64,000 nt of DNA from Tenodera sinensis (GCA_030765045.1 CM060963.1:73910117-73974116), one strand, 5' to 3'; counted from the first letter of the stretch, positions 11,401-20,947 are shown. Numbers and translations: made by a program. Notes: a model not told the origin generated them from the letters alone.

Positions 11401-12103
11401 TACTGCAGAGCTTTATGCAATTTATCGAGCCGTTTTGTATGTTCGCCGTCGTAAATTAGGTGACTGCCTGATTTTGAGCGATTCCCTTAGTGCACTGCAG
11501 AGCCGTTGTCAGTTGTACAACCCCCACCCTATTGTACAACGTATCCAGGATACCCTCCATGTTTTACACGCTTCTGGTGTTGATGTGGTGTGTGCATGGA
11601 TTCCTGGTCTGGTAGGTTTGCCTGGGAATGAAATGGCAGATGTAGCAGCAAAGACGGCAACTACAGAACCCAGAATTATCATCTCACGTGTTACTTCGGA
11701 AGACTTTAGGCTTGAAGTGCGGAGAGCGGTGCTGTCGTCCTGCCATGACGAGTGGTCAGCTCTCCGCGGTAATAAGCTTAGAGAAGTGAAAGAACTTCCG
11801 ATAAACTGGGTAACTTCCTGTCGCACATCTCGTCGCGAGGAGGTTAGTTTGGCTCGATTAAGAATAGGGCACTGCAATTTTTCGCACGGTTACCTATTTA
11901 AAAGGGACCCTGCGCCTCTATGTCCGCTGTGTGACAACGTTTTGTCGGTTCGCCACGTGCTCCTAGAGTGTTACTCTCTAGCGCACCTTCGGGATTCTCT
12001 GCAGCTGCCTGCTAGACTTGCAGAGGTCCTAGCGGACGACAAAACAGCGGTTGATAGAGTTTTTAATTTTTTAGCGCAGTGCAATATAAATTTGAGGATT
12101 TAA
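8414..12103 (+). CDS. LINE ORF2: APE endonuclease, reverse transcriptase, RNase H
   Basis: This 1229-residue protein makes and inserts the cDNA. The APE-type endonuclease fills residues 1-220: QWN near 5-7, QET with Glu34, DFN at 134-136 and SDH at 208-210. The reverse transcriptase spans about 440-760: 'APGPDG' at 448-453, 'ISLTS' at 511-515, 'FFDLEKAYD' with Asp579, 'GVPQGSVLS' at 635-643, and FVDD at 667-670. RNase H covers about 960-1085, with Asp966, Glu999, Asp1023 and Asp1076. A CX2CX7HX4C finger lies at 1170-1186. Oddities are VADFN where GDFN is usual, FVDD instead of Y/FADD, and 'WIPGLVG' where most relatives have His at 1066. The ATG at 8414 gives a standard EN start. The frame is fully open. 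Confidence 0.93.
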   Translation: MTILQWNVRGIRTQRPELELLLKENEPLVACLQETKLRPRDAFHLRRYTPVRCDVTPEEGVPAHGGAMILVRDDVYMKTLPLHSDIQSVAVWIKLPNIHFTICNVYLPPSHDFSHIDLEDLVSQLPTPFLLVADFNAHHPLWGSSRACARGTLISDFLDSHNLALLNTGEPTFISDSHNSFSHLDLAVCSPQLAVSLQWNVISNLHSSDHFPCLISLLTQHTFSTRMPRWRLDHANWNLYTQLAVFTYNEHDSVNNLAQHLTETILSAAEQSIPRSTTHPRRFPVPWWTEECRNAIRARRRALRVFQRHPTLENLIECKKMRARSRQVIKDSKKSSWSKFVASFNRHTPSSVVWDRLRRVAAKTTQIPIAGLKTATGAVVDSFEVANTFGSAFAQVSSSENYSPEFLPIKTQVESQGFSFRSRNVEDYNRLFTTAELEYSLKSSRCSAPGPDGIHVQMLQRLSPEGKAFLLEVYNRVWVDSILPENWREATVIPILKAGKDRHLPSSYCPISLTSCVCKVMERMINGRLVWWLESRNLLTNIQCGFRRRRSTVDHLVSISTQIMDGFMKNCQTVGIFFDLEKAYDTCWRAGILRFLYAWNIRGRLPLFIQEFMKDRFFRVRVGSVFSNSFVQEEGVPQGSVLSVTLFAIAINSIWKCVPPGVSSCLFVDDFAVYCTSQHTAFLQRRLQQCLDNLREWSVRNGFRFSTEKTICVNFWRRRRRLPPSLRFGPDELPFAEETRFLGLILDRKLSWSSHIAQLRARCDRSLNIMRVLNGKSWGADRTILLRIYRALVRSKLDYGCIIYSSARPSVLRRLDVVHNRGIRIATGAFPTSPVVSLYAESAEPPLQYRREILLANYGYALRCMPKHPTFASFFTTTLRERYRNSTLNPKPAGFRFQELLVKLGVELPVMFAKGERLYPPWLSGTPHVDLGMTIHQKSTMPISSIRTCFLEFLSGYSDRRYIYTDGSKNTNGVGCAYVYGTEPYIFGFPNSTSIFTAELYAIYRAVLYVRRRKLGDCLILSDSLSALQSRCQLYNPHPIVQRIQDTLHVLHASGVDVVCAWIPGLVGLPGNEMADVAAKTATTEPRIIISRVTSEDFRLEVRRAVLSSCHDEWSALRGNKLREVKELPINWVTSCRTSRREEVSLARLRIGHCNFSHGYLFKRDPAPLCPLCDNVLSVRHVLLECYSLAHLRDSLQLPARLAEVLADDKTAVDRVFNFLAQCNINLRI

Positions 12104-12311
12104 AATTTTTAATTATCTGTTTCTGCTTTTGGACATATTTATCACCTTGTTTCATATCTGGTTATTGCCACTGCTTTTTACCTTTGTATATTTTTCTTGT
12201 TGCTAGTATTTTTATTTTTTGAGTGAAATTTATATCTAGCTATTGCCATGAGTCTGTTAAGGGCGCTGATGACCTAGAAGTTGAGCGCCCTTAAACCAAA
12301 TCCAATCCAAT
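12104..12311 (+). other. LINE 3' region and CCAAAT/CCAAT tail
   Basis: A T-rich 3' untranslated region ends in a stem-loop (12257-12294). The tail after it is built of CCAAAT/CCAAT units instead of poly(A), a pattern seen in I-type elements, whose 3' ends are short tandem repeats. The target duplication follows immediately. Confidence 0.8.
12257..12294 (+). promoter_or_regulatory. 3'-terminal stem-loop of the LINE RNA
   Basis: TTAAGGGCGC (12257-12266) pairs perfectly over ten bases with GCGCCCTTAA (12285-12294), enclosing an 18-nt loop. By analogy with other LINEs, such a hairpin close to the RNA 3' end is the likely recognition site for the element's own reverse transcriptase. The pairing is seen directly; the role is inferred. 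Confidence 0.7.
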
Positions 12312-12323
12312 CCCAAATGCGAA
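12312..12323. repeat. Target duplication 3' of the LINE
   Basis: CCCAAATGCGAA is an exact copy of 6248-6259. Confidence 0.9.
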
Positions 12324-12558
12324 TTTATGCGACATTTTCCGAACAGCCATACTCCGCGAACGAAGATCTCAGAGATCTGAATCGTGTCATTATCACTGTG
12401 TAATACCAGTATGTTGTAATACCAGTATGACCGACTTAATTAGTGAACTATTACAAAGTCTGCTTTCGCGGCGCACTGACAATGAAAAGAGGAGTGTTTC
12501 AGCTATTTAACACAAAGCTGCAGTCAGACAATTTTTCAATTTCTTAATCCATTTTAGT

Positions 12559-12823
12559 CATGGGCGTCGCGAAACGGGGGCAAGGGGCGCCACGGTCCCC
12601 CCCCCCCTTGGAAGTTGGTGAACTTAATGTGCAGTCAGTTACTATTAAACTATTATTTTAATTTTGATGTAAAGAACAATGTTTGTTTAGCACAAATTAA
12701 TACGGTTATCTGCAACAAATACTATAAATTTTGACAGTAAAATAATGATTTAATATTATATGGTTGCAAATTTCCAACATGTGTCCCCCCCCCCCCCCGG
12801 AAAAAAGTCTGCCGACACTCGTG
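12559..12823. mobile_element. Small hAT-like MITE nested in hAT element 1
   Basis: This 265-bp unit begins CATGGGCGTCGCGAAACGGGG. Read inward from its right end it begins CACGAGTGTCGGCAGAC, so the terminal repeats are imperfect and each is followed by a G- or C-rich run. ATTTTAGT is duplicated exactly at 12551-12558 and 12824-12831. Perfect 8-bp duplications and CA...TG ends with a GGCGTCG-like core fit a non-autonomous hAT. There is no coding capacity. Confidence 0.75.
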
Positions 12824-13046
12824 ATTTTAGTTTTGGCGGTAATTCCTCCGTAAGTCACACTCGTTCACTCTGCTCTTATTAAACAACCAAACAACATATT
12901 GTTTGCGTTATCCGCAATGACTTCGCCCCCTATATTTCGGATAAACGGGGTTTATTATTATTATTACTATTAGTATTATTGTTCTTGTTGTTATTGTTGC
13001 TGTTACACTTTGCCTACCCTAAAATTTTGACTGCGAGCCGCCACTG

Positions 13047-13054
13047 ATTTCTCA
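13047..13054. repeat. Right target duplication of hAT element 1
   Basis: ATTTCTCA matches the left copy ATTTCTAA (5840-5847) with one mismatch. Confidence 0.75.
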
Positions 13055-13133
13055 GCATGTTCTTAAAACAATAGGGATTAATTTGTAAAATTGTATCTCT
13101 GTTAAGCTCAAAAGTAGCTAATTATCACTAACT

Positions 13134-13451
<318 letters not shown>

Positions 13452-13459
13452 GTTATAAC

Positions 13460-14541
13460 TAGGGCCCGGATTCTTAGTTTTTTAACTATTTTGTTCCTTG
13501 ATAGTTAACTGCAGTGGTTTAATTTAATTATCTGTTTCATGATCATCGAAGCCAAATGCTTGAATCTTATAAAACCTAAAAGTGGCTAAATGAGACTTTA
13601 AAACCTAAAAGAGGCTAAATGTCCTATTTATTTTAAAATGAAAAAAAGAAATTATTTTAAAATGAGAAAATAAAATGTTTATGAAATTATGAATGGACTT
13701 TGATTGTTACATCTTTGCTGCGTCTTTTCACTTAGAGGAGTAATGACAGCAATGCAAGAGGCAACTGACTTGTATTTAGCTGGGTGGGTCCAAGCTCTGT
13801 ATTGTTGCAAGCAAGCAATGTGGGGATTGTTGTCGAGGGAATAGGGGTCATAAGAAGAACCCGCCATAAACTCAAGTTTAAAAACATAACCGTTATGTTC
13901 AGTCGACTATTGCGTATTATATATTAATGCATACAATTGTTACATCGTTAGAAGTCAATTTTCCTTAGATTAGGCAGGTAATTGAAGGAGCCAGTGTCAT
14001 GCCTAAAGTCAGCTCATCTCGAAGGTGGTTGATTCGTCAGTGGATAGCTAACGATCCGAACTGCACCACAGATGACAAAGTAATATTTTGCTAAATCTGC
14101 CAAAAGCGAAAGAAACCATGCCCACAGACCAAAAGTTTGAACAAATATTAATATCTTCTATACTGCACAGATAAAGTCGCATTACGCGGCTAGGTGCTGT
14201 GCAGATAAACATGCCGTACAGCAGGATCTGTACGATCTGTTCTCGAATGCTGGAATGCAGGTAAGGATTAAACACCTGTTATAATGCTCATAGCGTATAA
14301 ACTATAACTTTATTTTCGTATTTTCCAGGTGCCCTCTGGCCAAAAATAGCATTTTGAGCAGCACAAAGGATATATGGGACATATTAGCAACATTGCTATA
14401 AAAAGAGGATAATTAATAATAAAATTAATAAACAATAATAATATAAAAACTATTTCAGGAGGTTAAAGAACTAAAAAAAAACTTTAAGATACAAAAATAA
14501 CTAAAAGTCAATTTTAAGAAAACCTAAAAATCCGGGCCCTA
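13460..14541 (+). mobile_element. hAT element with TAGGGCCCGGATT ends
   Basis: The left terminus is TAGGGCCCGGATTCTTAG, and the right terminus read inward is TAGGGCCCGGATTTTTAGG. GTTATAAC is duplicated exactly at 13452-13459 and 14542-14549. It inserted at the edge of the AAT microsatellite, whose degenerate continuation resumes after 14550. Inside, near 13577-13625, are two tandem copies of a roughly 30-bp CCTAAAAG-GGCTAAATG unit. The element keeps only the start of a BED-type transposase gene (13999-14328). Confidence 0.88.
13999..14345 (+). pseudogene. Broken BED-finger hAT transposase start with intron
   Basis: From the ATG at 13999 the frame reads like the N-terminus of BED-finger hAT proteins (the CGGBP1-like group). 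It opens with an MPKVSS start, then a CX2C pair interrupted by a stop. After a frame change, the downstream 'KSHYAARCCADKH' supplies the His-X-His half of a BED finger. A good donor, CAG/GTAAGG, at 14261 and a T-rich acceptor ending at 14328 suggest a 68-bp intron. The frame closes soon after, and the rest of the transposase is missing. The gene cannot make a working protein. Confidence 0.5.
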
Positions 14542-14549
14542 GTTATAAC

Positions 14550-16062
14550 AAATAATTACTAGTAATAATAGTAATAATAATGAAAGAATAGGGTGTTCAT
14601 AATATTGTCACATGTGCTAGGTCTCTTCAACCTAAAAGCGTTAAGATATGTTTTAAAGTTTATGCTTTGAAATTTCGATTAGGTAAACATTTTAGAGAGT
14701 AAAACACTTAGATTGATAAAGTAACTAGCGGGTGAAATGGATGACATTATTTGCTTCTGTTGTGTTTAGCATGGTAACTATAGTAAACTTGCGTCTATCT
14801 CTTTAACCGAAATTCAATCGTGACAAGAACAAAACAGTTCTATTTTACACATTTCTGAACGCACATGATTTCAGTGTAAATCAAGCAAGCAGATGCTTTT
14901 CAAACTATCTGCCTAACTTTAGACCGAAACTCAGGCAAGCGCCTTTAATACGACACTGTTTCTGTTTAAAGAACTCAAGAGGTTCTGAAGATAGCGCTCC
15001 GAAGTTAGAAGCACTCCTTGTGCCAGTAACAGCTGAATTCCATTAGCAATACCTGTCTTTCAGACTGTTATCGCCTGTTGCGATTAACGCTAACCTCAAC
15101 GTAATTCCCCTTGCCAGAGATATCGAGCTGTTGCTTTCACAGTCCTGTCAAGGGATTTCCTGCCTTATTCTTGGTCAGCTCGCACAATGACTAAGATATA
15201 TTACACGCGAACAAAATAATGCTTGGCTTTACTGATCTAGCAAAAGGAAAGCATTCAATAGATAAGAAATGATCCCTTCCGCTTTTATGTTTTAGTTTTG
15301 TTACTACAGTATCATTCAAACTTCGAGTTTTGCTCTTTACCGAATCAAGTGCTCTAATTAATTTTGCGTTAGCCAATCGTTCCACCCCACACTCTTTTAA
15401 TTTATTTTTCTCTCGCTTGTGTACAGTGTCTAGCTTCAGGTAATGCAAGCACCTTGCGAGACACACTTGTTTTGCCTATACCTCACACTTTAGCAGTTCG
15501 TCACTGATCAGTTTTGAACCCGGAGTTAATTTTCTTCTTTCTTTGTATCTTTAGGAAAATGTATATGTATACCCTAAACAATGTTTCCAGTCTGACTTCT
15601 TTAAACCTACCTTCTTACCGGCACTAAATTCATCGGTTTAGGCTACTGCATGGATTCACGTCGTTTTATTGCTACTTATAGCAGCAGCTAATTACTGCTA
15701 TAAGCATTGGAAGCTTGGAGCGGTTCATAAGCCTCCCTTATGTGTCAGTTGACACTTTCAGATGCATCACTCTGCTTGCTAGGCTAAGTAGGCTTAAGAA
15801 GAATGGCGCTTGTTCAAATCAGGTACTTTAGCATCATCCCACTTTCTTTAGGTACTCGCGATGTGATCTAAGTAATAAAATGGATTACGGGTACAGGTAT
15901 AAATGTAACAATTCGTAATTAACACAAGGACGCTCTATTAATTTACATTTTGATAAAATAAACAGTAAAATTTCTTGATGAAGGTAAGATAATTAAGTAC
16001 CACAAGGAGCTCGCTTTTTCGGCGTTTGACGTAATGAGCGGGTATTTTAAGTAGCATATGTA
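14550..16062. other. No recognised feature
   Basis: AT-rich single-copy-looking DNA. A Lys-rich 91-residue frame at 15191-15466 (-) has no domain I recognise and no splice context that would make it a convincing exon. Confidence 0.45.
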
Positions 16063-16262
16063 GACTCAGTTGTTTAGGCGCTGACTACTGATCCCATTGG
16101 GTTTTAAAATCGGCCCATACTAATGGTTTTTAAGTGTGTTCTAAAGCAATAGTCTTATCTAGGAAGATTTACTGGCATGTAAAGGAGCCCCTATGGAAAC
16201 GTTCGGGCACACGGTGACGCTGGTCTGATCCTGGTGATTGTCAGCGTTATTAACAAAGAAAA
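16063..16262 (+). mobile_element. Decayed copy of SINE family B
   Basis: It aligns by eye over nearly its whole length to the complete copy at 59147-59369. Shared landmarks are the tRNA-like head 'ctcagttgtttaggcgctg', then 'actgatccca', the ATGGTTTTTAAGTGTG block, GATTTACTGGCATGTAAA, and the GTGACGCTG...TGATCCTGG end. The head is degenerate and the B box is damaged, so it is an older insertion. Confidence 0.75.
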
Positions 16263-16935
16263 TATTTGTTTATGCACAGAAATTTGGCGTTGGTTAGTGC
16301 CATTTACCCTAAAAATGTGTGTAGGGGTTTAAACGTGTATATTTCCTCAGCGAGATACTGTCACATTTGAATCCTAATTTAAATTAAAGAACAAATTTGG
16401 AAAGTTACCCAACATACAAATTACAAACGCTTAATGTGACGTAAATTTGTGACACCGCATATCTCCAGCCTGTATTGCATTTCTTGCGAGCTGAAGTTAG
16501 CATATCTGGTGTAAGTGATCCTACTGCAATTATTCTCTGTTTCAATTTAGGTAAGTCTACAAATAGTGGTCCCGTTTCCCAACACTTTCCACACTTCCAG
16601 TGTTGGAGCTGCTAGTACTCAAGATTGCCGCCACATTGATTATTTAGAACTTCGCGCGGATGCTCTTCCGACTTTCTCCACACATACGAGTTAGGTGCTT
16701 TGCACTTTACGGACACCCTGTCTTGTTTGAATATGATTTTACCACCAACAATACGCTGTCAAGACCAAGTCTTTGGCTTCATACCCGTTGAATCTCACCG
16801 ATGACTTTTCCTTAAAGTTCAAACCACTTTTTGCATGGGAATTCTTTTACTTTATTTCGTTACCATGGTTACAAACTAAGGAGTAAGCGTGCAGAATTCA
16901 AACTTGTCCTTTACTGCTAAATTCAAATTAAAACT
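16263..16935. other. No recognised feature
   Basis: AT-rich DNA with no gene, repeat or duplication that I could identify. Confidence 0.45.
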
Positions 16936-17050
16936 AAACTAAACCCCTAGCGCAACAGTCCATGAGGGGCCAAGACTTGCCGCCCAGCCGCTGCGTCCCC
17001 CACCTCTGCCCACTACAGGCGTCATTGGTGGGGTGCAGTACTAGAGAGGG
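16936..17050 (-). mobile_element. Truncated 3' body of SINE family A
   Basis: It shares with 59862-59970 the CCCCTAGCGCAACAG-type start, GCCGCCCAGCCGCTGCG, CACCTCTGCCCACTACAGG and the GTGCAGTACT end of the block. Only the part furthest from the tRNA head is present, as expected for a 5'-truncated retroposon. It ends in a G run at 17049-17057. Confidence 0.8.
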
Positions 17051-17390
17051 GGGGGGGAACAGTGCAAAATTATATTGCATACCGCAGAAAGAGGTTATAC
17101 TTTTAAATATGTATCTCATTCAGGTAATATTCGTAAAGGCGAAGAAACGGCAAGTAGCAGGACAAACAGCAGAATACGGCGAATTGTAGTATCTATCCGC
17201 AGCAGAATGTTTAAGCCTATATCTGGTATAAGAAATAGTGTATAAGAGATGTATTAGGTGCCTTATAACATTTTATGATGATGTAACGGAAATGATTATT
17301 CACACGGGCTCAGCTACGGGTAAAAGATAAATTGATATACACCAGGTTCTGTAAAGCTAAGTTATTGATCTAACCCAATCATTAATGAGA

Positions 17391-17412
17391 CAGAGAGAGA
17401 GAGAGAGAGAGG
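17391..17412. repeat. (GA)n microsatellite
   Basis: A short pure GA tract. Confidence 0.9.
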
Positions 17413-17619
17413 AAGGAAGAACGAAAAGCAAAGCGTAAGTATCGCCAGAGGCAGTAGCTTTGTTCCGCAGGAAATTTATTGTTTCATCTAGTAATACATT
17501 ATTCTCAGTGTTATAATACTTCACTCTCCTATGTCTATGGAAAGTTTGCATTGGTATTACAAGAGTTCGCTGCTTAAGAGTTGGTATGTGGATAATGTGT
17601 TGCACAGTTTCGATTGCAT

Positions 17620-18125
17620 TAGATTATTGATTACCCAAATACCGATTTATAGATACATCGGTTATCCGAAAGCGTTACAGTCTGGAAATTCAAATGTGTG
17701 CTCGTGTCATGTAATTCTAATTGCAATTCAGAAGCTGTGCAAAGAATATGACTTGAAGGAAGCTTTATATAACCTTCCATCAAATTATTCCTTCACTGCA
17801 TCTGAAGTGCCAATTTTTGTCACAACTAACTGGCCCAGTTAAGCTATCTTCAGGATTTGAACAATGCGACCAAGAAAATATTGAAGGCAATCTTGAATGT
17901 GATGTTAATACCCTGTAGCAAGTATTAAATATTGCCAGTGTCATCGAAGTAAATTACTCATTGCATGATGAACAAGCTAGCAACAAGGGCCGTGTTGAGG
18001 AAGGATCATCCATTGAAGGGTTTCACTGTGAAGTGGTAGGAAAAAGAAAAACGACATGCTGTCCAATCGCTGTTTTTGAAAAATATTTCAGCTCTGAAGT
18101 TATTGTTCTCCCATCTTATTTATAA
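17620..18125 (+). pseudogene. Decayed coding-like stretch of unknown origin
   Basis: The frame ending 'SFTASEVPIFVTTNWP' continues after a single frame change as 'VKLSSGFEQCDQENIEGN', then more than 90 codons with one internal stop. It ends 'VVGKRKTTCCPIAVFEKYF...LPSYL' before a stop near 18125. Some 160 codons with so few stops is unusual for this AT-rich DNA, and the composition (acidic, then a basic 'GKRKTTCC') is protein-like. I do not recognise a family. It could be a dead transposase fragment or a gene remnant. Confidence 0.35.
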
Positions 18126-19339
18126 CACAAAGTATAGAAGCAAAGTTTTATGGTGTGCAGGGTAAACGTGACTGGTATTGGATAGTCGGTACGTCTGAAC
18201 CCATTTGAGTTTGACCAAAATAATCAGTGATGCGCGTCAGCATTTCCCGTTACAAAGTCTAACCGGAATCTTCCTAACATTCTTCCTTCCCTCATTTCTA
18301 TTTCGTCACCTGCGAAGGGTAACTAGAAACGGGAAAAGTTAACCGCCCTGTTTCTGCTCAATGAAACCACTGTCCCAAATTGTTTCGCTGCAGTGTTGAG
18401 AACTTTCGGAGGCTCTTTCAAGTTCCATGCTAGGCACCGATGTGGCGAGACAGGCAAAGCTTAAGAAGCAAATCATGTATTATTAGCATCTGTGAGTACA
18501 GGTGTTAGTCACTCAGGATTGATCAATGGCATAACTTGTGTGAAGTGCTGTTGGTTGGGCTGGGCTGGTCTGGGCTAACTCTGTTACGTCACTCACTGTC
18601 GCTTCCCTGTGACATTTCTCCTCATCCATATGCATCTCTGGGCCACGTAGTCATCAGCGTGTTCGAGAGTCTCGGGATCAAGTATTGCTAAGCTTATGGA
18701 ATTTTCTAGCTCTAAATGTGTTTGTAATGATTTCATTCCCCTGGAAAATGATGACTACCATTCTCAGAGGTAAGATTTAGCAAATAGCTAGAGCCAGTGT
18801 TTCCTGACGCAGGAGTATATGTATGGAGTATTCCATATAAATAAGAGAAGCACTTATAAATTACGCTTCTATGTGCTACATTCATATTACCTCCACTCCA
18901 CTCCTCTAAAAACTAAAAACTATACCTGTCCTTATTTTTACTTTATGTTAGTCGAAGCAAACGTTTATGATGTCGTTTCATTTCTCATTGGTGATAGGTA
19001 GGTATAAATATATACAAGAGAATAAAGTTCTATATTATTTAAAAAGAATCCCCCTTTATGTATGCTTTCAAATTCCATTATTTGCATGACCATGATAAGC
19101 AAACGAATAACAACTTAGCACTTCAAAAATTCTAAATGCTACAGAAGTGTATTATGCAAAATTATTAAAAATTAGTTTAGAACAGACTTCACATAATTTC
19201 CAGAAAATAAGATACATAGAACGTATTTGCCAATATCTTAAAGGGAAACTTGATGGAGGCATTTTAGAGAAAGTAAAAAATATAGTTAAAAGGCTTCCAT
19301 ATGAATGGAAAGATCTTCCTGCAACCTGGAAGTAATATG
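18126..19339. other. Mostly featureless; one small unassigned frame
   Basis: A 62-residue frame at 19147-19335 has a plausible helical composition ('ILEKVKNIVKRLPYEWKDLP') and ends just before the insertion at 19347. It may be the tail of something broken, but no family is recognised. Confidence 0.35.
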
Positions 19340-19963
19340 TCTTCTGCAGGACCTCCTAAATACCGGACCTGACACAGTGATTCAAAATGGCGGCCTATGT
19401 GGTGGGAACTACTTATAAACTACTCGTCTACAGGCTACGATTTCAACGCAGTAAAATAAAAATGTTGTGTAATAACACGCCTATTTTGTGAATATGGGCT
19501 GTGTTAAACACAAAAACACTGTCTTAAACATAACCTCAAGTAAACAAAAAAGAACGACATTTAATATTAACCCATGGGCAATGAAATATATCACCTTAAA
19601 TATCATTCATGCAATCTACAGTTTCACTTGCCATTATGTAACTGCATTACACAGTCAAATTACAAAGGAGATAGACAAAAACTGCAAGCAGCATGTTACT
19701 TAAATAAAACAGAAGTGTTGACTCAATTATTAATCATTGTTTACACTGTTTGCCACACTTGTACAATCTACATAATGTTATATACCTACACAAAACATAC
19801 TATACTGGATGGCTGATATACATATGCTGCCATTTAGAATAACTAGCTACCTACTAAATTCAAAAGCTTTAGGGTGAAAAAAATAATAACCGTAAAACAG
19901 CACTGCAAATGAAATACATATATGAAATACAGAATCTTAAATCAGCATTGTAAAGCAACTTTG

Positions 19964-20684
19964 GGTATTTATTTATAAAATCGGCCGCTCGAGGAAACGA
20001 ATGAAACGGAGTGCAATGGATGCAGTTTTTATTGCTAATTACGATTTTGAAAGTTTTTTTATGCGCTTAAGCTTCGTTTTTTATTTATGAGCAAATTTTG
20101 TATGTTCTATCAATGATTTTATTTCGCGTATGCGGCGGATATTTAGCAAATGTTTATAAACGAGTATAATATATGCTAGAATGATTGATTAATGTATTTA
20201 CGTTGAAATTTTTATTGCTGATTACGGTTTTGAAAGTTTTATTTACCAGTCAAGCTTCGTTTTCGTTTTTCCTGTGTTAGGTCAGGTTTAGTGTATGTAT
20301 ATGAGTGTACTAACAGGGTCCTATGTTATCGAAATTTTGCCCGTGTTAGGTTAGGTTAGTGTATGTATATGAGTGGGGTGACAGGGTCCTGTGTTATCGA
20401 AATATTTACAATTTGGGCAGTTTTTATGCAATCATTTCAACGTAAATGCATTAATCATTCTAGTATACATTATATGTACTCATTTATACACATTTATTAG
20501 CTAAATATCCGCCGCATAAGCGAACTAAAGCCACTGCATCGCACGTACGAAATTTGCTCATAAATAAAAAACGAAGCTTGAGCGCACAATAAAACTTACA
20601 AAATAGTAATCAGCAATAAAAACTGCATCCATTGCACTATGTTTCATTCGTTTTCACGAGCGGCCGATTTTGTAAACATTTTCC
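19964..20684. mobile_element. Long-inverted-repeat (foldback) element inside copy 1
   Basis: The two arms, roughly 19978-20240 and 20430-20672, are inverted copies of each other. Landmarks are AAATCGGCCGCTCG at each outer end, CAATGGATGCAGTTTTTATTG, AAGCTTCGTTTTTTATTTATG, and TGCGGCGGATATTTAGC. CAACTTTG is duplicated exactly at 19956-19963 and 20685-20692. Copy 2 shows the uninterrupted site near 61660. Arms of about 250 bp and an 8-bp duplication suggest a Mutator-like or foldback element; there is no coding capacity. The loop holds a 70-bp tandem repeat. Confidence 0.85.
20273..20410 (+). repeat. 70-bp tandem duplication in the foldback loop
   Basis: Two adjacent units each start GTGTTAGGT(C/T)AGGTT, then share GTGTATGTATATGAGTG, ACAGGGTCCT and GTTATCGAAAT. 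The second unit starts at 20343. Confidence 0.85.
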
Positions 20685-20947
20685 CAACTTTGCTATAGTC
20701 TACGGTTTTACATGCAGCAACATAACACATTTCTTCTAAACTACAGCTACACATTTAAATTACAAAGACAAAAAATAATGTATAAATACAAGCAGCATAC
20801 TACTTACATGGGTAAAACTGTAAGAGAGCGTCGTCTCGAAATTATTGTCTTTCACTATTCACCATGTTATATACACACCGGCAACACACATAACGCTGCA
20901 ATTTATAGTAATTAAATAGAATTTACAAGCGTTACGTTTCAATTTAC

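Larger units (their letters stand above)
6260..12311 (+). mobile_element. Full-length I-superfamily LINE, apparently young
   Basis: This 6.05-kb non-LTR retrotransposon has a 632-bp 5' leader, a gag-like ORF1 (6892-8370), a 43-bp spacer, an endonuclease-RT-RNase H ORF2 (8414-12103), and a 208-bp 3' region. The 3' region ends in a stem-loop and a short CCAAAT/CCAAT tail. An RNase H domain together with three CCHC knuckles in ORF1 points to the I group (I, Nimb or a close relative) and argues against jockey or RTE. Both frames are intact and the flanking 12-bp duplication is perfect, so the insertion is recent compared with its surroundings. It lies inside hAT element 1. Three substitutions at normally conserved ORF2 positions raise doubt about current activity. 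Confidence 0.9.
5848..13046. mobile_element. hAT-type element 1, non-autonomous, host of nested insertions
   Basis: The left end begins CAGGCGCGGCTCCTCAGGG, and the right end reads inward as CAGTGGCGGCTCGCAGTC. Both ends also share a GGGTAGGCA block just inside. An 8-bp duplication with one mismatch flanks the unit. CAG...CTG ends, a GCGGCTC core and 8-bp duplications are typical of hAT transposons. After removing the LINE at 6260-12311 and the small MITE at 12559-12823, about 0.9 kb of its own DNA remains with no transposase, so it would have relied on an element elsewhere. The order of events is clear: this element came first, then the two insertions inside it. Confidence 0.75.

Noticed and set aside
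20280..20360. Insect telomeric TTAGG repeats
   Set aside because: TTAGGTTAGG-like words occur only two or three times, inside a 70-bp tandem unit; there is no telomeric array.
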